Assembly (NCBI GenBank): GCA_029561145.1
Contig: JAKQJM010000060.1
Coordinates: 62,001-126,000, forward strand
Source of the DNA: Pseudomonadota bacterium
GTDB taxonomy: Bacteria; Pseudomonadota; Gammaproteobacteria; Xanthomonadales; Rhodanobacteraceae
Direction of reading: 5' to 3'
Length of the DNA: 64,000 nt
Position 1 is the first letter of the stretch. Each line of letters starts with the position of its first letter. The notes under the pieces are model-generated. The model made no database searches, was not told the DNA's origin, and saw only the letters and a list, made by a program, of their open reading frames with translations. Position numbers and translations under genes: made by a program. Positions 8,611 to 17,533 of the stretch are shown one piece after another.

Positions 8611-9701
8611 GCATTCAGGCGAAAGCCCTGCACGCTGTCGAATTCAATACCTCCGCCGATGTCTTCGAGGCGTTCACACATGCCACGGACGCCGTTGCCT
8701 ACGCGCAGGTTGCGGGCGCCACGACCGTCATCGCGAATCTCGAGCACGAGGCGTTCGCCGTCACGCGCGAGTCGCAACCACACGTTGTCGGCGCCGGAAT
8801 GCCGCGCCGCATTGGTCAATCCTTCCTGGGCAACGCGCAGCAGGGCCTGGGCGCTGGCCAGGTCGTCGACGCGGGTGTCCTCGGCGAGATCGAGATGGAC
8901 CTTCGGCCGTGGTATCGGAGCAGCCAGTTCCTCGATCGCGCGGCGCAAATCGAGTCCGTCGTTCTGGCGCATCTGGCCGACGACACCGCGGATATCGCCG
9001 AGCAGCTCGTCGGCGAGGGTCACGGCGGTCTGCACCGCCGGAGGCGCACCGGCGGGGTCGCGCGCCAGCAAGGCAAGCTGCAGCTTGAGCGCGGTCAGCT
9101 TGTGGCCGGCTACGTCATGCAGTTCGCGGGCCAGGCGCAGGCGCTCGCGATCGCGCGCACTTTCCTCGAGCAGCGAATGCGTGGCGAGCAGGTGCGCGTT
9201 GACCAGGGCCAACTCGTCGCGAGTCCGTTCGGCGCGTTGCGCGTAGATCGCCGTGGTTGCGGCAAAGACCTGGAAGCCGGCGTACACGAAGGTCAGGGTC
9301 AGCGGAACCTCGCTGCGCCAGACGCCGCGGAAGATCAGATACACGATCACGTTCAGCACGAGCATGACGATGGCAAATGCGCGACCCGGCAACTGGGTGG
9401 CCAGCTGCGCCATCGCGATCACGAGCAGCACCGGCGCAAAGCCCTCGCGATCCATCGTGCAGACCAGCACGCCGATCACGATCTGGACCGCGATCAGCGG
9501 CACCTGCAGGCGCGGCCGTCCGCTTTCGCACAGCATGCAGAAGACAAAGCTGACGAGGAAGAGAAGCAGCAAGGCGGCGATCAACACCTTCTGTTCCGCA
9601 CCGGCACGACCGATCATGCCGCTGGCCGCCGCCGCCCAGGTGACCATCCCGGAGAGACAGAGCGGTTCGAGCAGCTTGCGCAGATTGCTTGTGACGGCCA
9701 T
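8592..9701 (-). CDS. DesK/LiaS-type sensor histidine kinase (HisKA_3)
   Basis: A 369-residue kinase with four or five membrane spans between residues about 12 and 152 and very short external loops, then a cytoplasmic coiled coil (about 155-190). The HisKA_3 motif LARELHDVAGHKLTALKLQL carries H195. A HATPase domain follows (RVAQEGLTNAARHSGA, IRDDGRGA, GNGVRGMCERLEDIGG). The lack of an extracytoplasmic domain suggests it senses the membrane itself, as for DesK; that is inferred from architecture. It is cognate to the overlapping NarL-type regulator and diverges from the DUF885 gene across a 234-nt spacer. Confidence 0.9.
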   Translation of the reverse strand: MAVTSNLRKLLEPLCLSGMVTWAAAASGMIGRAGAEQKVLIAALLLLFLVSFVFCMLCESGRPRLQVPLIAVQIVIGVLVCTMDREGFAPVLLVIAMAQLATQLPGRAFAIVMLVLNVIVYLIFRGVWRSEVPLTLTFVYAGFQVFAATTAIYAQRAERTRDELALVNAHLLATHSLLEESARDRERLRLARELHDVAGHKLTALKLQLALLARDPAGAPPAVQTAVTLADELLGDIRGVVGQMRQNDGLDLRRAIEELAAPIPRPKVHLDLAEDTRVDDLASAQALLRVAQEGLTNAARHSGADNVWLRLARDGERLVLEIRDDGRGARNLRVGNGVRGMCERLEDIGGGIEFDSVQGFRLNAWVPTR

Positions 9702-9760
9702 GCATCGATCCCCGGACAGGACGCCAGCATCGACCGATCATCGCAACGACTCAAGCCATT

Positions 9761-9783
9761 GCCGGAAACTGATGACTTCCGGC
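9761..9783. repeat. 7-bp inverted repeat in the kinase/DUF885 spacer
   Basis: GCCGGAA at 9761-9767 is answered by TTCCGGC at 9777-9783 with a 9-nt loop. It lies in the 234-nt divergent spacer between the DesK-like kinase (minus strand) and the DUF885 gene (plus strand). It could be an operator or a chance hairpin; no T-run follows. I saw no convincing -35/-10 pair in this spacer. Confidence 0.3.
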
Positions 9784-9935
9784 AGGTCGAATCGATGCCT
9801 CCCGGCTTCGCTTGGCCGTCCCTTCCCGCATGCCGTCCAATTGGCAGGCAGGGGTCTCCGTGCGGGAGGCCGGCGTCGATTTGAAGTATCGCCCGGGGAT
9901 GCGATCATGCCGGCTGGTGACGCGCCGGAGAATTG

Positions 9936-11726
9936 ATGATGAGGATGCTGACGAGTGGCCTGGTCGGATTGGCTGCGTGCCTCGCGATCACTGCCCAGGT
10001 GCACGCCGACGAAACGGTGACCTCATCGGCTGACCAGCAGTTCAAGGCGATCTACCAGGACGAGTGGGAATGGCGCAGGCTCCAGTTTCCCGGTGTTGAC
10101 GAAGACCAGGACGAGCAGGCCCGCGTCGACCACCTGCCGCACGTTGACGCATTGACCCAGAAGCAGCGCCTGGCGAAATGGCTCGATGTCCTGAGCCAGC
10201 TCGATGCCTTGCCGCGCGACGAACTCTCCGCGACCGAACAGATCAACTACGCGGTGTATCGACCGCAGATCGAGAACATGAGCGCCGACATCCGTTATGG
10301 CGGATACGAGATGCCGTTCAACGCGGATTCCTCGTTCTGGTCGGAGCTCGGCTTCATGACGCGCCGGCCGCTGCGCACCAACGAGGATGCCGAGGACTAC
10401 ATTGCCCGGCTCAAGGATGTTCCGCGCTACTTCGACGAACAGATCGTCAACATGCGCGCCGGTCTCAAGCGCGGCTTCAGCGTGCCGCGCGCGGTGCTGC
10501 CCGGGCGGGATGTCTCGATCGCTGCCATCGCCGATCTTTCCAGCGCCGAGCAAAGCGATTTCTACAAACCGCTCAAGGAACTGCCCGAAAGCATGCCGCC
10601 CGAGCGCCGCGAACAGCTGCGCAACGACGGTCTTGCCGCGATCCGCGAGCAGCTGATCCCGGCCTACGTGAAGTTGCTCGATTTCTTCCGCACGGAATAC
10701 ATGGTCAAGGCGCGCAAGTCGCTGGCCGCCGAATCGATGCCGAATGGCAAGGCGTACTATCGGCAGCAGATCCGCGAGTACACCACGCTGGATCTCGGCG
10801 CCGAAGAGATCCACAAGATCGGTCTCGACGAAGTCGCGCGCATCCACGCTGAAATGCTGAAGACGATGGAGGACGCGGGTTTCGAAGGCGACTTCGCCGG
10901 GTTCCTCGCGTTCCTGCGCAGCGATCCCCGGTTCTATCCGAAGACGCCGGAAGAGCTGCTGATGCGGGCTGCCTGGATCGCCAAGCGCGTCGATGCCAAG
11001 CTGCCGCGCTTTTTCGGCCTGCTTCCGCGGGCACGCTTCGGCATCGAGCCGGTCCCGGCCGATATCGCACCGTTCTGGACCGCCGGGCGCGGCGGCGCAA
11101 CGACTTACTGGCTCAACACCTATGACCTGCCTTCGCGACCGCTGTACAACCTGCCGGCCCTGACCCTGCACGAATCGGCACCGGGCCATTCGATGCAATT
11201 GTCACTGGCCGATGAACAGACTGCGCAACCGGCGTTCCGCCGCAACGGCTACATTTCCGCCTATGGGGAAGGTTGGGGTCTGTATGCCGAGAAACTCGGC
11301 ATCGAGATGGGTATCTACACGACGCCGTACGAAAACTTCGGTCGCCTGACCTACGAGATGTGGCGCGCCTGTCGACTCGTCATCGATACCGGCATTCACC
11401 ACAAGGGCTGGACCCGCGACAAGGCGCTGGCCTATCTGCGCGAGCATACCGCGCTCAGTGAGCACGAGGTCACCACCGAAGTCGATCGCTATATCTCTTG
11501 GCCCGGCCAGGCCTTGAGTTACAAACTTGGAGAACTCCGCATCGTCGCCCTGCGCGCCGAAGCCGAGCGCGAGCTCGGCGTCGACTTCGACATCCGCGGC
11601 TTCCACGATGCGGTGCTGGCCCAGGGATCGGTGCCGCTGCCGGTACTCGATGCGCAGATCCGTCAATACATCGCCCAGCGCAAGGCCGCATCGGCGGCGA
11701 AGAATGATCGCGCCGTGCCGCAATAG
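9936..11726 (+). CDS. DUF885 family metallopeptidase-like protein, exported
   Basis: A protein of about 596 residues starting with a cleavable signal peptide (hydrophobic core GLVGLAACLAITA, likely cleavage after VHA). The family signature HESAPGHSMQ appears around residue 410, followed by YGEGWGLYAEKLG, the HExxPGH plus GEGW arrangement of DUF885 proteins predicted to be gluzincin-type zinc peptidases. TTG, ATG, ATG and ATG codons cluster at the start. GGAG at 9927-9930 gives 5 nt spacing to the ATG at 9936, which is used here; 9939 is equally possible. The substrate is unknown; many Xanthomonadales carry several secreted paralogues of this family. Confidence 0.85.
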   Translation: MMRMLTSGLVGLAACLAITAQVHADETVTSSADQQFKAIYQDEWEWRRLQFPGVDEDQDEQARVDHLPHVDALTQKQRLAKWLDVLSQLDALPRDELSATEQINYAVYRPQIENMSADIRYGGYEMPFNADSSFWSELGFMTRRPLRTNEDAEDYIARLKDVPRYFDEQIVNMRAGLKRGFSVPRAVLPGRDVSIAAIADLSSAEQSDFYKPLKELPESMPPERREQLRNDGLAAIREQLIPAYVKLLDFFRTEYMVKARKSLAAESMPNGKAYYRQQIREYTTLDLGAEEIHKIGLDEVARIHAEMLKTMEDAGFEGDFAGFLAFLRSDPRFYPKTPEELLMRAAWIAKRVDAKLPRFFGLLPRARFGIEPVPADIAPFWTAGRGGATTYWLNTYDLPSRPLYNLPALTLHESAPGHSMQLSLADEQTAQPAFRRNGYISAYGEGWGLYAEKLGIEMGIYTTPYENFGRLTYEMWRACRLVIDTGIHHKGWTRDKALAYLREHTALSEHEVTTEVDRYISWPGQALSYKLGELRIVALRAEAERELGVDFDIRGFHDAVLAQGSVPLPVLDAQIRQYIAQRKAASAAKNDRAVPQ

Positions 11727-11738
11727 CGACATGCGTGC

Positions 11739-12410
11739 CTAGGGCTTTGGTGTTGCGTCGGGTTTTTTCGGCGCCGGTTTTGCATCCGCATCCGCCGCCT
11801 GCTGCGCAGCGGCCTGTTTCGCCCATTCCTCGATCACTTGCGCGCGCACATCGCGCGTGTCCGCGGCTTCCACGACCTCGTCCGCCTGTGCTTCGGGATT
11901 GCCGGTGTCGACATAGCGCAGCAGGCGATCGATTTGCGCGCCGAGCACGCCGTCGACAGCTGGTGCGAACTGATCGAGGCCGCTTCCACTCGATCCGCTT
12001 ACGCGATAGCCCACATCAAGCTGCGTGGCTTCTTCGTCGATCGGCTTGAGCTGGAATGTCAGGATGCCGTTGAGCGCGTATTCCTGCAACGGACCCAACG
12101 ACGCCTCGAGACGCAGCGTCGCATTCTTCTTGGCCATGACCACCCGGCCGTGCTCGACGCTGCCGTCGGCCCAGCGCTCGCAGAAGCAGGCCCCCGCTTC
12201 GGCTTTCAGGCTCAAGTTCGCCGCCTTGCCCGACCAGGTGTGTTCGGGGCTCCACCAGCGCGCGACTTCGCTGATCGCGACGTAGGCTTTCGCCGGTGGT
12301 GCCTCGACGCGCGCCGAGAACGTGACGAGAAAATGATCCGCGGCCTTCTCGATGACTTCGGCGTGTGCGTCGAAAGCCAGCAGCGCGAGCGCAAGAATCG
12401 CGTACCTCAT
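11739..12410 (-). CDS. exported SRPBCC (START-like) domain protein
   Basis: A 223-residue protein with a signal peptide (MRYAILALALLAFDAHA, cleavage probably after AHA). A START/SRPBCC-like domain follows: FLVTFSARVEAPPAKAYVAI, then ARWWSPEHTWSG, then LTFQLKPIDEEATQLDVGYRVSG. The tail (about 175-223) is charged and Ala/Pro/Lys-rich. The ATG at 12410 has a perfect GGAGG with 5-nt spacing, which decides against the longer frame. Such domains bind hydrophobic ligands, but the ligand is unknown. It lies 72 nt downstream of phhA on the same strand and could share its transcript. Confidence 0.75.
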   Translation of the reverse strand: MRYAILALALLAFDAHAEVIEKAADHFLVTFSARVEAPPAKAYVAISEVARWWSPEHTWSGKAANLSLKAEAGACFCERWADGSVEHGRVVMAKKNATLRLEASLGPLQEYALNGILTFQLKPIDEEATQLDVGYRVSGSSGSGLDQFAPAVDGVLGAQIDRLLRYVDTGNPEAQADEVVEAADTRDVRAQVIEEWAKQAAAQQAADADAKPAPKKPDATPKP

Positions 12411-12482
12411 GAGAACCTCCGGCATGGCATGCGCGTGTAGCGGCACCGAATCCGTGCAACCGCTCCGCTCGCGACGTTCCGC

Positions 12483-13373
12483 TCAGGCATCGGCATCCGT
12501 GGCCCAGCCTTCACCGGTACCACGGTTGAACACGACGTCGCTGTCGAGCACATCGCCGGCTGCCATGGATGGCTGTTCGGCGAGCGCCGCATAGATCGGC
12601 ACGAAGTCCGGTCGCGTCGCATCCATCAACTGATCGAAGCTGTCGATGACGAAATAGGTTTTCTGGAAGGTGTCGATGCGGTAGCGCGTGCGCATGATGC
12701 GTTGCAGATCAAAGCCGATGCGGTTCGGCGACGACGATTCGAGACTGTGGATCGACTCGCCTTTCGAGGAAACGATGCCCGAGCCGTAGATGCGCAGTTC
12801 GCCATTCTGGCGGATCAGGCCGAACTCGACCGTGTACCAGTACAACCGGGTCAGGTTGACCAGGGCGGCAGCGCTCACCCCATGTGCCTTCACGCCACCG
12901 CGCCCGTAGGCGGCCATGTAGTCGGCGAAGACAGGATTGAGCAGCAGGGGCACGTGGCCGAACAGGTCGTGGAACATGTCCGGCTCGGCGATGTAGTCGA
13001 TCTGGTCGGGACGCCGGATCCACCAGGTCACCGGAAAGCGCCGGTTGGCCAGATGGTCGAAGAAGTCGAGTTCGGGCAGCAGGCCCTCGACGCCGATCAG
13101 CTTCCATCCGGTGGCTTTGCCGAGCACTTCGTTGAGTGCTTCGAAACGGGGAATGCGATCGGCCGACATGCCGAAGCGTTGCTGGTTCTCGATGAACTCG
13201 GCGCAGGCACGATCCTTGAGGATCTCGCGCTGGCGGCGAAACAGCGTCGACCAGGTCGCGTGATCCTGCTCGGTGTAGCTGTCCCAGGGCTGGTCGACGA
13301 TCGCGGTCGTGTAGACCGGCACGTAGCCTTTGTCGGTGAGCTGGTTTTCGACGCGACGCGGTTGCGCAGACAT
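12483..13373 (-). CDS. phhA: phenylalanine-4-hydroxylase
   Basis: A 296-residue monomeric-type aromatic amino acid hydroxylase. It converts phenylalanine to tyrosine using O2, Fe(II) and a pterin cofactor. The iron site is visible as FHDLFGHVPLL (two His) with the downstream Glu in TVEFGLIRQNGELRIYG. PDMFHDLFGH and GAGLLSS-equivalent GSGIVSSKGE are family hallmarks. The start MSAQPRRVENQ was chosen because the longer in-frame version adds a region unlike the family; both starts have weak ribosome-binding sites. The divergent Lrp-type gene 137 nt away is its probable regulator. folE, 5.5 kb away, could supply the pterin precursor. Confidence 0.92.
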   Translation of the reverse strand: MSAQPRRVENQLTDKGYVPVYTTAIVDQPWDSYTEQDHATWSTLFRRQREILKDRACAEFIENQQRFGMSADRIPRFEALNEVLGKATGWKLIGVEGLLPELDFFDHLANRRFPVTWWIRRPDQIDYIAEPDMFHDLFGHVPLLLNPVFADYMAAYGRGGVKAHGVSAAALVNLTRLYWYTVEFGLIRQNGELRIYGSGIVSSKGESIHSLESSSPNRIGFDLQRIMRTRYRIDTFQKTYFVIDSFDQLMDATRPDFVPIYAALAEQPSMAAGDVLDSDVVFNRGTGEGWATDADA

Positions 13374-13468
13374 GCGTTCAATCCGATGGATTCGAGCGTC
13401 CATGCTAATCGCTTCGACGCGCAACAGGTTTGCGAAATTGCCGTTCCGCGCTGCTTTCACGCTTGTTT

Positions 13469-13496
13469 ATTGCGTAGTATCAGCTGTCAGCGCAAT
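13469..13496. promoter_or_regulatory. candidate Lrp-type operator between phhA and the Lrp gene
   Basis: ATTGCG at 13469-13474 and CGCAAT at 13491-13496 form a perfect inverted repeat with a 16-nt centre that itself contains the palindrome CAGCTG. It lies in an AT-richer pocket 14 nt before the Lrp gene. Lrp/AsnC proteins bind such spaced half-sites as dimers; assignment to this regulator is an inference from position. Confidence 0.45.
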
Positions 13497-13510
13497 TAAT
13501 AGGCGAAACC

Positions 13511-13984
13511 ATGGCAACTGTCCTCGATCGCACCGACCGTCGCATTCTCGCCTTGCTGCAAGCGAAAGGGCGCGCGACGAATGCCGAGGTCGCCGAAGCC
13601 GTCAACCTCTCGGCATCCGCCTGCTTGCGCCGTATCCAGAAACTCGAGGCTGAAGGGATCATCGCCGGCTACGCCGCCCTCGTCGATCCGCGCGCGGTCG
13701 ACCTCGGCCTGCAGGTGTTCGTCCGCGTCCAGCTCGAGAAGCACGACACGACTTCCGTGCAGCATTTCGTGAAGAGCGTGCAGGGCTGGAGTGAGGTGAT
13801 GGCCTGCCATGCCCTGACCGGCGAAATGGACTACCTGTTGCACATCGTGGTCAGCGATCTCGAGCACTTCTCGCGCTTCCTGCTTGACCAGCTGCTCAAT
13901 GGCAGCGGCGTCGCCGACGTCAATTCGAGCTTTGTGCTGCGCACGGTCAAGCAGACGCGCGCGTTGCCGATCATCGTGGGCTGA
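13511..13984 (+). CDS. Lrp/AsnC family transcriptional regulator
   Basis: A 157-residue regulator. The N-terminal winged helix-turn-helix (about 5-60) reads LDRTDRRILALLQAKGRATN then VNLSASACLRRIQKLEAEG. The C-terminal RAM/AsnC ligand-binding domain spans about 70-150 (VQGWSEVMACHALTGEMDYL). It is transcribed divergently from phhA. In proteobacteria this arrangement usually means an aromatic-amino-acid-responsive activator of phenylalanine hydroxylase, so it probably senses phenylalanine or another aromatic amino acid (inference). An inverted repeat just upstream could be its own operator. Confidence 0.9.
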   Translation: MATVLDRTDRRILALLQAKGRATNAEVAEAVNLSASACLRRIQKLEAEGIIAGYAALVDPRAVDLGLQVFVRVQLEKHDTTSVQHFVKSVQGWSEVMACHALTGEMDYLLHIVVSDLEHFSRFLLDQLLNGSGVADVNSSFVLRTVKQTRALPIIVG

Positions 13985-13988
13985 GCCT

Positions 13989-14792
13989 TCAATGCAAGGT
14001 GCGTCGTGTTCCGCCCGTGTCGTCGTCGATGCGCGCCGGGAACGGCAGGATGCGCGCACTGCCGGACTGTTCCGGATCGCGCTTCCACAGTACCGGCACG
14101 CCATCGGGCCTTGGCAGGTCGAATTCCGCATCGGTCGCATCGTCGGCTTCGTCGTCCTCGTCTTCCCAGCTGTAGCGCTTGCGCGGTGGCTTGGGATCCA
14201 GCCGAAACAGCAGGATGGCAGCGAGCAGGCCTGAAACCGCGCCGGCCAGGTGATATTCGAACGAGACCTGTTCCTCGCGCGGCAGGACGGTCAGCAGCAT
14301 GCCGCCATAGAAGAAGAACACGACGAGGGATATCGCGACACCGAGGCGATCGCGGCGCAGCAGACCGGTCAGGAACAGGAAGAACATCAGGCCGTGGTTG
14401 ATGCCGCTCATGCCGACATGCACGGAATCGCGCGCAAACAGCCAGACGCCGATTCCCGACAGCAGCCAGATCATCGGCAAGGCGAAGCGGGTCGCCAGCG
14501 GGTAGGCATACAGGGTCAGCGTCGCGAGCAGGGCCAGGGGCAGGGTGTTCGACATCAGGTGATCGAACGAGGCGTGGGCCAGCGGCGCACTGAGGATGCC
14601 GACCAGGCCGCCGAGTTGGCGCGGCGCGATCCCGAGGTCATTCATCGACCAGCCGAGCAACCAGCTACCGAGCCAGACCAGCCAGATACCGGCAATCAGG
14701 ATCGCCGCACTGAAGACGGCGTAGTTGATGCGTTCCCGGTCGAACCTGACGGCAGCACTGCCAGGTTCCGGGGTGGGCGAGGCGATGTCCAT
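13989..14792 (-). CDS. rhomboid family intramembrane serine protease
   Basis: A 267-residue membrane protein with about six spans between residues 24 and 197. The rhomboid catalytic dyad is visible: S129 in HVGMSGINHG (GxSG) and H181 in EYHLAGAVSG. The upstream HASFDHLMSN (residues 73-82) is the HxxxxN motif that shapes the oxyanion site. After the last span the cytoplasmic tail is strongly acidic (SWEDEDDEADDATDAEF) and then basic/hydrophilic. The start at 14792 removes an upstream in-frame extension lacking family features. It converges with the Lrp gene and diverges from the diguanylate cyclase. Confidence 0.87.
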   Translation of the reverse strand: MDIASPTPEPGSAAVRFDRERINYAVFSAAILIAGIWLVWLGSWLLGWSMNDLGIAPRQLGGLVGILSAPLAHASFDHLMSNTLPLALLATLTLYAYPLATRFALPMIWLLSGIGVWLFARDSVHVGMSGINHGLMFFLFLTGLLRRDRLGVAISLVVFFFYGGMLLTVLPREEQVSFEYHLAGAVSGLLAAILLFRLDPKPPRKRYSWEDEDDEADDATDAEFDLPRPDGVPVLWKRDPEQSGSARILPFPARIDDDTGGTRRTLH

Positions 14793-14956
14793 CGCCACGA
14801 CGTTGGGTCGCCGGTCGCCGGCGCAAGGGTTTGCCCCGGCAGCGTGCCCTGCATTGAGTCCGTTTCGTGCGGGCCGGAACCGGAGAGGAGATCGACGCTT
14901 TCGCCAGACATGGCTCGAATGTTGCTTAACCATCTCACCCAACTGATTGTTGTGCC

Positions 14957-16156
14957 ATGGATTTCCATATTCCGACCGCCATGCAGCTGACCGCGACGAT
15001 GACGATGATCATCGGGCTCGCGCTTGCCTTCACGGTCAAGGGTTATCCGCGCAGCCTGCAATATCCGATCCGTTTGTGGGTGCGTGGCCTGCTGATCCAG
15101 CCGTTCTCGTATGCGCTTCTTTCGCTGCGCGGACAGGTCCCCGACTGGCTCTCGATCGTCGTCGCCAACACGCTGCTCGCGTTCTCGTTCGTGCAGTTGA
15201 TCCTGGCCCTGCGCGTCTACAACCGGAAGGCCATGCTGCTGCCGTGGATGGTCGGGATCGTCGCCGTGACGGCGATCGGCGAGGCTGCGCTCAGCTTCGT
15301 CTGGCCCACCCTGTACGGCCGCATTGTCCTGATGTCCCTGGTCATCTCGGTTCTCTCCGGGTTGGGTGTCAGAGCGATCTATCGCAAGGGCGAGACGATC
15401 ACGCGACCGGAACACATGGTCGCGACGATGCTGATCGTCGGCATCGTCATCATGCTCGCGCGGATCCTGCGGCTACCGGACATGGGCATGCTGAGCCTGA
15501 CCGGTTCGACGCCGATGCAGGGAATCGTCTTCACATATGCCTCGTTGCTGCCGGTGATCGCGACATCGGGCTTTCTGCTGATGTGCGGCGACCGCCTCAA
15601 CAAGGACCTGTCCCGCCTGGCCATGCTGGATCCGCTGACGGGCGTGTCCAACCGGCGCACGATGACCGAGCTGGCGAACAAGGCGATTGCCGCAAGCAAG
15701 CGTCATGGCAGGGCGCTGTCACTGCTTATTCTCGACATCGATCACTTCAAGCGGATCAACGACCAGTTCGGCCACGAGGCCGGCGATCTGGCGCTGTGCC
15801 GTTTTGTCCAGCTCGTGCGCGAGATGATGCGCGAGTCCGACGTCATCGCCCGTCTGGGCGGCGAGGAGTTCGTGCTGATCCTGCCGGATTCGGATGAACG
15901 CGCGGCGCTTGCGGTGGCCGAACGCATCCGCCAGCGACTCGACAACTCCGACTTCAGCATCAGCGGATGGCCGGTGCCGCTGCGCGCCTCGATCGGCGTC
16001 GGCACCTTGGGACCTGAGGTCAGCAACCTCGAAACGCTGCTGCGCGAGACCGACCGCGCGATGTACGAGGCCAAGCGCAGCGGTCGCAATCGCGTGGTCG
16101 CTGTCGGTGCGATGCTGGCCCAACGCGAAAACGTCGCGTCGGACAGTATTTCGTGA
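14957..16156 (+). CDS. membrane diguanylate cyclase (GGDEF)
   Basis: A 399-residue protein with six or seven hydrophobic spans (about residues 10-208) forming an integral-membrane sensor, followed by a GGDEF domain (about 220-385). The active-site motif is GGEEF (301-305), compatible with cyclic-di-GMP synthesis from GTP. An inhibitory I-site RxxD (RESD, 292-295) lies at the canonical distance before it, so product inhibition is expected. LAMLDPLTGVSNRR and LDIDHFKRINDQFGH are standard domain motifs. The stimulus is unknown. It is divergent from the rhomboid gene and convergent with terC. Confidence 0.92.
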   Translation: MDFHIPTAMQLTATMTMIIGLALAFTVKGYPRSLQYPIRLWVRGLLIQPFSYALLSLRGQVPDWLSIVVANTLLAFSFVQLILALRVYNRKAMLLPWMVGIVAVTAIGEAALSFVWPTLYGRIVLMSLVISVLSGLGVRAIYRKGETITRPEHMVATMLIVGIVIMLARILRLPDMGMLSLTGSTPMQGIVFTYASLLPVIATSGFLLMCGDRLNKDLSRLAMLDPLTGVSNRRTMTELANKAIAASKRHGRALSLLILDIDHFKRINDQFGHEAGDLALCRFVQLVREMMRESDVIARLGGEEFVLILPDSDERAALAVAERIRQRLDNSDFSISGWPVPLRASIGVGTLGPEVSNLETLLRETDRAMYEAKRSGRNRVVAVGAMLAQRENVASDSIS

Positions 16157-16226
16157 CGGCTGGATGAGCCACGCGACAGGGCACGCCGTGCGCGAGACAC
16201 CGATCACGGGCTGACGTTGTTCCCGC

Positions 16227-17174
16227 TCAGTCGATCTTCGGAAACAGGCGGCTGGCGACCAGCGAGGCCCCGATCAGCAGGGCGACGATGCCGAGAGACA
16301 ATCCGATCGGCACCTTCCATGCGTCGACGATCAGCATCTTCACGCCGATGAAGCTCAGTACCCCCGCCAGGCCGTAGTTGAGCAGATGGAAACGTTCGGC
16401 CATGCCGGCGACCAGAAAGAACAGGGCGCGCAGACCAAGCACGGCGAATACGTTCGAGGTCAACACGATGAATGGATCCTCGGTGATCGCGAAGATCGCC
16501 GGAATCGAATCGACCGCAAAGATCACGTCGGTGACCGCAAGCAGCATGATGACCACGAACATCGGCGTGAACCAGCGCACGCCGTCCTTGACCACGCTCA
16601 ACGCGGTGCCATGGTATTCCGCGCTCAGGCGCAGATGGCCGCGCATCCAGCGCAGCAGTGGATTCGCTTCGAAATCGGCTTCGTCGTTCGGCGCGCGCAC
16701 CATCTGGACGCCGGTGTAGACGAGGAAGGCGCCGAAGAAGTACAGGATCCAGTGGTAACGCGCGATCAACGCGGCACCGATGAAGATCAGGATGGCCCGC
16801 AACACGATTGCGCCGAGGATGCCGATCATCAAGGCCCGCTGCTGCAACTCGGGACCGACCCCGAAGCGCGAGAAGATCAGCAGGAAGACAAAGATGTTGT
16901 CGATTGCCAGCGCCTTCTCGACCACGTATCCGGTCAGGAACTGCAGGGCGGTCTCGTTGGCCAGCTCGGGACCGACATGACCGTCCAGCCAATACCACAG
17001 GCCGAGGTTGAACAGCATCGCGAGCATGATCCAGGCGATGCTCCACAGGGCCGCTTCCTTGAACGAGACCTTGTGCGCGCCGCCCGCGCGAAGGACGACG
17101 AAATCGACGACCAGGGCGACGACGACCAGCAGACTGAACGCGAGCCAGAGGCCGGGTGTACCGATGGTATGCAT
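16227..17174 (-). CDS. alx: TerC/Alx family metal ion exporter
   Basis: A 315-residue polytopic protein with about nine spans. The two family motifs with membrane-embedded acidic residues are EKALAIDNIFVF and VTDVIFAVDSIPAIFAITED. The length and order match the Alx/TerC family, members of which export Mn2+. The ATG at 17174 has GGAG at suitable distance; an in-frame ATG seven codons upstream has no better site. A yybP-ykoY-type manganese riboswitch occupies the leader, which strongly supports a manganese-homeostasis role. It converges with the diguanylate cyclase gene. Confidence 0.9.
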   Translation of the reverse strand: MHTIGTPGLWLAFSLLVVVALVVDFVVLRAGGAHKVSFKEAALWSIAWIMLAMLFNLGLWYWLDGHVGPELANETALQFLTGYVVEKALAIDNIFVFLLIFSRFGVGPELQQRALMIGILGAIVLRAILIFIGAALIARYHWILYFFGAFLVYTGVQMVRAPNDEADFEANPLLRWMRGHLRLSAEYHGTALSVVKDGVRWFTPMFVVIMLLAVTDVIFAVDSIPAIFAITEDPFIVLTSNVFAVLGLRALFFLVAGMAERFHLLNYGLAGVLSFIGVKMLIVDAWKVPIGLSLGIVALLIGASLVASRLFPKID

Positions 17175-17228
17175 TGCCTGAACTCCAGATAGCAAGAGGC
17201 CCCGCGCCGATGGCGGCAGGCAGGACCT

Positions 17229-17391
17229 CGGAGGATTCCGGGCACCGCTTCGCCGTCGTACGGCGAAGGTCTTGCTCGCAAGCGACCGATCGAAAGCTGT
17301 CGGTGCCTGCCTGCCGGACCGGGACCGGCGGGGCGGTCCGTGTTGACGATCGCGGCAACGGGAGAGCTACTCCCCTTCGTTTACAGCTCCG
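17229..17391 (-). ncRNA. yybP-ykoY (Mn2+) riboswitch in the terC/alx leader
   Basis: Read on the minus strand, this leader contains the hallmark AAGGGGAGUAGC, then UCGUCAACACGG, then GACCUUCGCC with its hairpin partner GGCGAAG. These are the conserved core elements of the yybP-ykoY aptamer (Rfam RF00080) that binds Mn2+ in the loops meeting at GGGGAGUAGC. A closing stem CGGAG/CUCCG (17387-17391 with 17229-17233) brackets it. It ends 55 nt before the terC start, the arrangement known for alx/terC. Inside the aptamer, 17306-17316 is perfectly complementary to 17214-17224, just 3' of the closing stem, suggesting an alternative helix as the switch. Boundaries are approximate. The rest of the 359-nt gap between terC and the methyltransferase gene shows nothing else recognisable. 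Confidence 0.85.
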
Positions 17392-17533
17392 ACTCTATCC
17401 GAACGCCTGTCGAAAGTCATGGGTGCGCCCGGTAACAAACGGTGACGGACTTCGAGCGGCAGATCCCGGCGCAGGTGGGAACGGGTGGCAGAGCGCCTTC
17501 GGATTGCCAGTCACCATCGCTTATCATTCCGGC

